DNA from: Peromyscus leucopus
Lineage: Eukaryota > Chordata > Mammalia > Rodentia > Cricetidae
Length of the DNA: 64,000 nucleotides
NCBI RefSeq assembly: GCF_004664715.2
Contig: NC_051075.1
Coordinates: 25,516,215 to 25,580,214, forward strand
Reading direction: 5' to 3'
Shown here: piece by piece, positions 57,301-64,000 of the stretch
Layout: each line of letters opens with the position of its first letter
Position numbering within the stretch: the first letter of the stretch is position 1
Translations under genes and position numbers: made by a program
Notes under the pieces: model-generated
The model's input: the letters and a program-made list of their open reading frames with translations, nothing else
What the model was told of the DNA's origin: nothing
Database searches by the model: none

Positions 57301-59329
57301 GGGGCGGCGTTTGCCAAAACACAGCCCCAGAGGATTGAGGTCTTCCATCCTGGGAAGCTTAAGACTCCAAAATGAGGGTGATGAGCTGGGATCCTGTCCT
57401 AGACCCAGCCAAGTCTTCCCACCCTGTTCCTAGGCATCTGGGTCGCCCTTTCCCATGATGACTCCTCCTGGCCAAACTTGCAGGGACTAAAGGGGTTCTA
57501 GTCGGTTCAAAAGCATGTCTCCCAGCTTGGGAGGGGTGTAGTGGGGGACCCACGTCTCCAAGGAAAGTTTTGCCTGCTTCCATAGAAGTTTCCAGAAGCC
57601 ATTTTCTTTTCCTTTTTAACTTAAAAATATTTTTAGAAACCCGCTGCTATTTTCTCTGCCCATAACTGTATCTTTTGCTTCTAGCCCCACCCACCCGATG
57701 TGTACTTCCTCGGGGCACAGAGCCCAGAGTTGCCAGGTGGGAATAACAAGATGGACTAGAGAAGATGGCTTGGGACTGAAACCAGGGGCTCTTTAGTTTG
57801 TCCTGGCAAGGTGGTTCGCCCTGGCAGTATCTTCTAGGGTTGCCCCCTTCCCTCCCAGACTATTCCAGATCGAGGTGCTCCTCCTCCACTTGGGGGGGGG
57901 GGCTATGCTGACACAGCAAGAATGTAGGGGCTGTGCCCCCTCCCGCCCCCTCCCGCTACTGGTATTAATTGAATTTCTTTAGACAGAGGATCCTCTCTGC
58001 TTCCTCGGTCAATGTTTCTTGCATGTCCCCCCTGACAGGCAGACCTTGGCCATTCTTCTGGTCTTCTTACTCCCCAAATGGCCTCCCATGAGGACCTCGC
58101 TGGCTTTTATTCTTTACAGTTTAGCCCATCCACTTTATCTGCTTTTCGTTTTAGTGCCGGCATTAAGGAAAATGACACTGAATTGCCTACAAAATAGGAC
58201 TGCGGCTCTGAATCCGGAATTGGATAAGAAAGCAAGGAAAACAGGCACTGAACCGGAGAGACGGAAAATAAGGGGAGGACGGGAGGAAGAAGCAAACTGA
58301 TGATAAGTCGCAGTCAGGCTATGAATACAGGAATTAAGATGCCCCTGCAGGGGGTCCTGGGGGACTCAACCGAAGACAACCTAGGAGGCCTCCTGGGGAA
58401 GGCAGGCTAAGGTTTCCTCTCTCTCGGGAGCTATACCTAAAGACTTGGCCTGGAAATTCTGATCCTGGTACCTTTGGCCCCAGAGGGTGTGGAGGGATAA
58501 GGACAGATCAGCCTCCACTTCTGGAGCTGCAGTTGTTGGCTGTACCCTTGTGAAGGCGTTAGGGAGCTGAAGCTTCCTGCCCTGAGAGCCTGCCTGGCTC
58601 TCTGGGGCTCTAGGTGATGGCGCTCCTATGGCCCACCCAGCCAAGCCCACTCTCTAGCTGGTCCCAGGTTCTGCTGATCCCAGCTTCATACTCACCTCTT
58701 CCCAGCTGTAGGATCTCTATCGTTTTTTCTCCCCCCCCCCACCGCCCCAGTTTTCAGTACTGGGGAGTCTGAACCTTTCCTGCCACCCCATCCCTTCTCC
58801 CCAGATGGATGGTTCTCCTAGAGGATTGTAGCTTGTCCACCAGATAGGTTCTGGGAAGAAAACATAGAGAGCTTTGGGGGTGATGGAGAAGGTATGAGGA
58901 TGCTGTCTTTAGATACTTGTGGTCCTTATCTTTTGGTGTCTTTAAGAGAGAATACTGGGGTGGTTTTTGTCTTTGGTTTTAGGATAGCTTTGCAGAAAAT
59001 TGAGGAAAAACTGGGAGCAGAAACCCTCGCCCATCCCTAATCCATTGGTTCTTCCCAGATCTTCCCAGAGAGGAAAACACTTTACAAAGAATTCTAAAAT
59101 TACACTTTCTTAGAAGACACCAATCTAAGACTCACAAATTATCATGAATTATTCTCCATTTGAGACAAAAATGAAGGACACAAGAGACACATTCCATTAT
59201 CAGAGTTTCAGTCTACTGGAAAGTTAGGCATTGGTAACTGAGAAACCACTGAACTGTCTTTTTCTCCCGTGCCCCCATCAAACAGCTGTGACTTGTTTTG
59301 GGTTTTCTTCTCTTTTGCTTTTTTAAAAA

Positions 59330-59524
59330 ATTTAATTGTTTGTTTATTTTTATTTTATGTGCATTGGTATTTTGCCTGTCTCTATGTCTGTGTGAGGGTG
59401 TTGGATCGCCTGAAACTGGAGTGGCAGACAGTTGTGAGCTGCCATGTGGGTGCTGGGAATTGAACCTGGGTCCTCTGGAAGAGCAGCTAGTGCTCTTAAC
59501 TGCTGAGCCATCTCTCCAGCCCCG
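59330..59524 (-). mobile_element. B2 SINE (antisense)
   Basis: TTTTATTTTATGTGCATTGG, GTGAGCTGCCATGTGGGTGC and the reversed head GAGCCATCTCTCCAGCCCC. It is the only rodent SINE in the last 11.8 kb. Confidence 0.95.
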
Positions 59525-59929
59525 TCCTCCCCACCCCCTTGTTTAGGTTTTCTTTGGTGTTGTTGTGTTGTTGTTTGATCCTTTCAGGTTAAACCCTTGC
59601 ATCAGTATCCTGACCCAGTGAAATAATATTTATATGCTCTAGGGTTCAAAATTCATTGGGGCTTCTACTCTTGAGCATGCCAGGGGGGTGTGTGTAGTTT
59701 CCAGAAGGGTTTAAGGTGGAGTTGGCGAGGGTTATCTGCTGGGGTTGGGCCGGAAGTGATCTGGAAGTCGGGGAAGTGAGGCTAGGTGCTGTTGCAGCAG
59801 GGGCCTCGGGTGCACCAAATAAAGCCTTGGGCAGGAGTTGGAGGGTGGGCTGGGTAAGGGGGTGCCGGCAGGAAGTCGGAGGCTGCAGGCAGCTGCTTGT
59901 CTTGGTTTTGAGCGAGAGATTTCAAGAGG

Positions 59930-59961
59930 CTCAATGAAAAGGCTCTGTACTTTTCATTGAG
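59930..59961. repeat. Perfect 12-bp-arm hairpin with 8-nt loop
   Basis: CTCAATGAAAAG and its exact reverse complement CTTTTCATTGAG are separated by GCTCTGTA. The arms contain TCAATG/CATTGA, which resembles facing SOX half-sites. Too short for a typical pre-miRNA. Confidence 0.85.
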
Positions 59962-60089
59962 ACCCCTGACAACCAATTTGGAGTCACCAGGCCGCAGAGG
60001 GCCCCCACGTCTTGAGCTGTGGAATTGCAAGGATTGTCCCTGTGCTTTCTTCCAGTCCCTGTCCCTCTGCCCCAAGCCTCGGGCTAGTT

Positions 60090-60660
60090 AGTATCCTTCG
60101 CAAAGTACAGCACTGCATGGCTCAAGCGCATGAACTTTACTTCTAGGCAACACCCTTTTAAAAACACGACTAGCAGTAAACGTAATTAACATGGCACCTT
60201 TCTGGCCAATCCCCCCTTCCTGATCACAGAATGCCATTTTTTTTTTAGCGCATAAGTTATGCATCCCACAGGAATATTCCATTCATGTTACACTGGGACT
60301 AAAGACACACAAGATGTACAGGTCTGGGGCTAGAAGAAAATATTTAGTGCTTGCCTACAGAGTCTATCACCCATCATCTGCTCTTAATGCGCTCCGTATC
60401 TTTCAGCGTGTCCGGCTCTTATGATTGTAAATGGCCCTGTTTTCAAATGGAAATAAGACTTGCAAACTGATTATGTGTATTGAATCAGAATCACTCACTA
60501 GATCCTCTTGTTTAAAATGTATTGAAGAAAGGATGATGGCTTCAGGCCTCTGTAACCAGCGCCCTCTTTTCTCAGGAAGACCTATCTGTTTTGCAACTTC
60601 TTGCCATTGGAACATGTTTCAGCCAGATAATTACGTTACCATTGTGTTATGGCCCAAAGC
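60090..60660. promoter_or_regulatory. Possible conserved non-coding element
   Basis: AGTAAACGTAATTAACATGG, GCATAAGTTATGCATC, GGAATATTCCATTCATG (TEAD-like), TTTCAGCGTGTCCGG and GATAATTACGTTACCATTG. Non-repetitive, with CpGs retained in AT-rich DNA. Confidence 0.38.
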
Positions 60661-63312
60661 TCACACACCATACACACAGCGCCTCCCAGCCAGCTCCAGA
60701 CCAGCCCCGCCATCATTAACCCTTAAACCACATACACCTTACCCAGCATTTGACCCACTATACGTAGCACCTCTCAGACCTCACAACCAGGGAAAGAAGT
60801 CCGCACTTTCACCAGGCACGGGAGGGGGGGGGGTTCTCACCTCTCCTCTGCTCCCCTTCTTCCCACTCCCTTCACCTCTTTTCCTGCCTTGCCAGGAAGC
60901 GAAAACAAACACCAATAAGAGTCACACAACAGATAGACTCCGAGTCATAAGCCATGGCAAGATTTAAAAAACAAAACCAAAAACAAACAACTAACTTGGT
61001 GTGGCTGTGGCATTGCTATTGTTAGCAAGAGTTCCTCCTGAAAAGTGAATGCTAAGGTGTTCGGATACCACCATACATCTCAGTGTTTTCTCTTTCTCCC
61101 CATCTAGTGTTGCATGACAGGCCAGGAAGGGATGGGCTGCTTGTGAAGTATTTCCAGTAGATTTTTCCCCCTTTTAGTTTCAGGATGAAGCAGACAGACG
61201 CGCCATGTTTGTCCAGGAAGACCCAAGCTCTACTTGTTCTATCAAATGCGGGTATGATACAATGTAGCACTTTCAAAATTGACACTCAGCCTGGCCTCCA
61301 CATTGCAGCCAGGGAGTGGCCACCAAAGCTTGGTGGTAGTGCTAACTAGCCACAACTTCTGGCTGGCTGGCTGTCCAGAGATAGATGTGTGCTTGCTTTT
61401 GATTCTGGGGTCGCCATTCGTGGCATGAAATAAGCTGCCAGTCTTCAGTCCTACCACCTCCTATATTCCCCACACGGGCCTGCAGACCTCCAGGCACCAA
61501 GGAGTGGCCAGGTCTGGAGAAACAATTAATCCCCCCCCCCTCAAAGTAGCCTGCCCCTGCAAGCCTGTTTGGCAATGTGGTTTTCTCAGAAACATCTATG
61601 GAACTCTAACTTCCTGGGCTAGGCAGGATAGTCAGTTCAGTAAATATCTCTGGGTCTTCTAAATTAGGGTGTAATAAGTAACCAGCTCAGAGGAACCTAC
61701 CCTGGATCATTAAGGCAATTCTCAGGTCCATACCTCTGTGTACATGGTATGCAGTGTATATGCTAGGGAGATTAGGTAAATCAGTAGCATGCAGAACAAA
61801 TAAACCTGTTTCTCTAGCACTTTGGAAACCTCAAGCAACATCCTTGGGAGGCAAAAACTGAAAAAGGAATGTGGTGTTTCTGGGTGATTTCCTACAGAAT
61901 CATTTCATTACACTGCAAATTGTAGGGAAAGGGCATCCTGGAAAAGCTTCTTGTTATGTGTGGGATAATCTCTTATGCTTTGAAAAAAAATTCCAACAGC
62001 CATCACCCGAAGTCCTGGAAACACAATATTTAACACTCAACCAACAGCCTCTGCTACTGATACTGAAGAGCTAACTATCAAAGACAAGATTTCTTAGTAT
62101 ATAGGAGGCAAGGGTAGGGCAGAGTTTGCCCACAGCATGCAGACAGGCTCTCTTATTTCCACTACTATGGAAAGACCAACAAAGAGAGGCCATTTGAAAT
62201 AAATAAAAAGCAGAAATATTTTCTTTCTGTTCTGTTTTGATTTTGTTAGCTGGATGGTAGCATTCTTACCAACTCATCTAGCTGTAGACATTGCCAGTCC
62301 AGTAAGAGAATACAACTTTTATTGTAGATCGCCAAAATATGTCTTGCACACAGATATGCCTGAGGCACCTTGATAACCAATGTTCATACTTCTCCAAGCA
62401 AAAGTAATTTTCTAGAGTTTCTCATGACAAGAAATAAACACTCCAACTCAATATGGAAAAAAAAAAAAACTAAGGACTTTTTAAAATTTATCTTTAAGGG
62501 AAACAATTTTATTTGATTTCTTAATTGAGGTAATGGATACATTCAACTTTCTCCAATCAAATTAATATGTTCTGTAACATCCAGTTCTATAGTTGAAATT
62601 TTTTTTAGAAAAATCTTTTGAAAAGGTACATAAAATCAATACATGTGTAGAAGAGATATGTATATATGTCTATGTATACATACATAAACATCTGTACACA
62701 CATCTGTACTTACAGAGTAGGTAGAAACAGATACGGCTCCTTCTATTGGAGGAAAGAGCTCACTTACTAAGTCTTAGCACTGACAATATTTGTGTTTATA
62801 TTTTTATTTATTGTTCAAGCTTGCCCCAGCAGTGATGAACTTTTACTGAAATGTCCTACCAACAACCAAAAGAAATTATATAAGAAAAAAATGTACTGAA
62901 ATCTTATCCAAAATTCTTCAAGAAGTCTTAACAATGAAGGGAATAAATGTCTAGGACACAGAAATAAATTGGGAACTTATCCAAAAGAGAGACAGAAGAT
63001 CAGGAGTGCATCTAAATAACCTCCAAGTTGACAGTAGGTCACTGCGGAAAAGAAATACAGACACCACTTCAACTATAGTTTTCGACGGTGTAAAAGCTGT
63101 ACGGTCCCACTGAGCCAGCTCTTCCTCCATTCCTTTAAGACACCATCAAAGAAAGTTCAGAAATGCAAATATGTGGAGTGGGGGTGAGGAGGGTTCATGC
63201 AATCCTTGACCCACCCCCTTCAATAAAATACACGCTTTACTTCCATCCATACTAATTTCTTGCGACCTAGAGGGTGATTGGAAAGAGGCCACACCTTCCA
63301 AAAGCCACTCAC

Positions 63313-63467
63313 TTGGAGAGGCACCAGAAAACTTTTCGTTGGGGAGGTTTCCAAACTGGGTGCCACCGAAGGTGAGCTGAAGCCCCAGGACCACAAGCCA
63401 CACGGTGAAGCACACAGCAGCCAGTAAGGTAGAACTGGAGGAAGGTGGTTTCAGGCATCTCCACAGA
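63313..63467 (-). CDS. Putative second coding exon with a membrane-anchor or signal-like segment, unknown gene
   Basis: On the minus strand, TTTCTTGCTCAG|T gives an acceptor and CCAA|GTGAGT at 63312 gives a donor, bounding 155 bp. The first base T completes AG+T (Ser) from the upstream exon, and the frame stays open. The joined product is about 60 residues so far: a short N-terminus with one Arg and one Lys (residues 12-15), a Pro/Ser stretch, then a hydrophobic run from about residue 22 to 42 (TLLAAVCFTVWLVVLGLQL), then a polar stretch. That pattern suits a signal anchor or signal peptide. The open frame on its own lacks an upstream ATG, so it depends on splicing. No family is recognised; a chance open frame remains possible. 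Confidence 0.33.
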
Positions 63468-63877
63468 CTGAGCAAGAAACATCCCCATCCTTCCTAATAC
63501 CCTTAGGCCACTTTTTCAAAACAAGCTAGCAAACGGTGAAAGAATCAATCAAGTTACCTCAGATTCACATTTCCCAATGGGCTTCCTGGTCCCCACTAAC
63601 ATAATCGGCTGTTCACCCAGCTTCACATTCATAACTGGGGAGGGACGGGGAGGAGGTGAGGAAGCTATGCCCAGAGAATCTGGAGACTTCGGATCAGGAT
63701 TCAAGGCAGCGTCCCCCAACTCCCTTGTTTATAGAAATGAACGTCTTACTTAAGCTCAGAAAAGGGGTCAGCCTATATCAGCAAGGTTCACACAGATTGT
63801 GGATTTTTCCCCCTTCCCTTATCTTAAATTGACCTGCTTTTAAGATAAAGACATAATAGAGAGAGCATTGACCTTAC
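63468..63877 (-). other. Putative 410-bp first intron
   Basis: The interval runs between the GTAAGG donor and a TTTCTTGCTCAG acceptor on the minus strand. The polypyrimidine tract is short. It holds no recognised repeat. Confidence 0.3.
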
Positions 63878-64000
63878 CTGGTCCCTAATGAGTTGGAAGT
63901 CATTTTCTTTTTTCTTTCTTATTTCCTCTTTATCTGGAATCGCCTGAGAAGAGACTCACGCCTTGAGACAGCTCCGCAGCGCTCGCCGCCGCCCAGACTC
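63878..64000 (-). other. Putative 5' exon (5' UTR plus start codon) of a minus-strand gene, cut by the window edge
   Basis: On the minus strand the sequence starts GC-rich (CpG-rich 63970-64000), becomes purine-rich, and reaches an ATG (63903-63901) with A at -3. An in-frame TAA lies 18 bases upstream, so this would be the true start. Eight codons follow (MTSNSLGT), then two bases of a ninth, then a consensus donor CAG|GTAAGG (intron begins at 63877). Joining this donor to the acceptor at 63468 keeps the reading frame into a hydrophobic segment. The GC-rich 5' end suits a promoter-proximal first exon, with the start site beyond the window. It could instead be a non-coding exon. The gene is not recognised. 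Confidence 0.4.

Larger units (their letters stand above)
52191..59329. promoter_or_regulatory. SINE-free block of about 7.1 kb containing CpG-rich DNA
   Basis: No rodent SINE is recognised between the B1 at 52 kb and the B2 at 59.3 kb. The left part is AT-rich and non-coding; the centre (55.3-57.2 kb) is CpG-rich; the right part has C- and G-runs. Confidence 0.4.
59525..63312. other. SINE-free sequence up to the putative gene start
   Basis: About 3.8 kb with no recognised dispersed repeat. C- and G-runs at 60822-60832 and 61530-61540. The 178-codon open frame at 60431-60967 has no recognised family and begins in an apparently conserved stretch. Confidence 0.35.

Noticed and set aside
58690..58705. 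Minus-strand donor-like AAGAG|GTGAGT
   Set aside because: Isolated; no acceptor or open frame in phase with the right-end exons.
60431..60967. 178-codon plus-strand open frame
   Set aside because: No recognised family; proline-rich low-complexity middle; starts in a stretch that looks regulatory.

Overview
Mammalian nuclear DNA from a muroid rodent, most likely a cricetid (deer mouse, vole or hamster group). The evidence is the dispersed repeats: B1 (including the variant carrying AAAGGCGCAAAGCTACAC, which I associate with cricetids), B2/B3, ID, rodent L1 with its polypurine 3' UTR, rodent URR1 DNA transposons, and MaLR and class II LTRs, over older L1M, L2, MIR and MLT1. The genus cannot be fixed from this alone.

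No complete protein-coding gene lies in the window. The longest open frames (about 160-180 codons, at 28.3-28.8, 55.2-55.7 and 60.4-61.0 kb) match no family I recognise and sit in low-complexity, CpG-rich or apparently regulatory DNA. The only credible coding signal is at the extreme right end on the minus strand. A GC-rich exon (63878-64000+) carries an ATG and a consensus splice donor. A second exon (63313-63467) joins it in frame and encodes a hydrophobic, membrane-anchor-like segment. If this gene is real, it runs leftward and most of the window is its intron. I could not name it.

Layout. 1-15.5 kb: SINEs, an MLT1 solo LTR, a probable conserved element at 2.7-3.1 kb, a class II-like solo LTR with B1-derived sequence (7.8-8.3 kb), and a 5'-inverted L1 (12.65-13.88 kb). 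15.5-18.3 kb: repeat-poor, AT-rich, homeodomain-motif-rich block. 18.3-42.9 kb: dense SINE, LTR and old LINE territory with several nested insertions whose order can be read from target-site duplications. 42.9-50.8 kb, 52.2-59.3 kb and 59.5-64 kb: almost free of rodent SINEs. The middle one holds a CpG-rich stretch at 55.3-57.2 kb. Such SINE-poor, motif-rich blocks are typical of long-range regulatory landscapes around developmental genes.

The most interesting items are the right-end gene start, the SINE-depleted blocks, a perfect 12-bp-arm hairpin at 59.93 kb, and the readable repeat histories (twin-primed L1, LTR in LTR, B1 in ID, inverted B1 pair). I saw no CRISPR array, no free-standing tRNA or rRNA gene, and nothing bacterial or recently viral.
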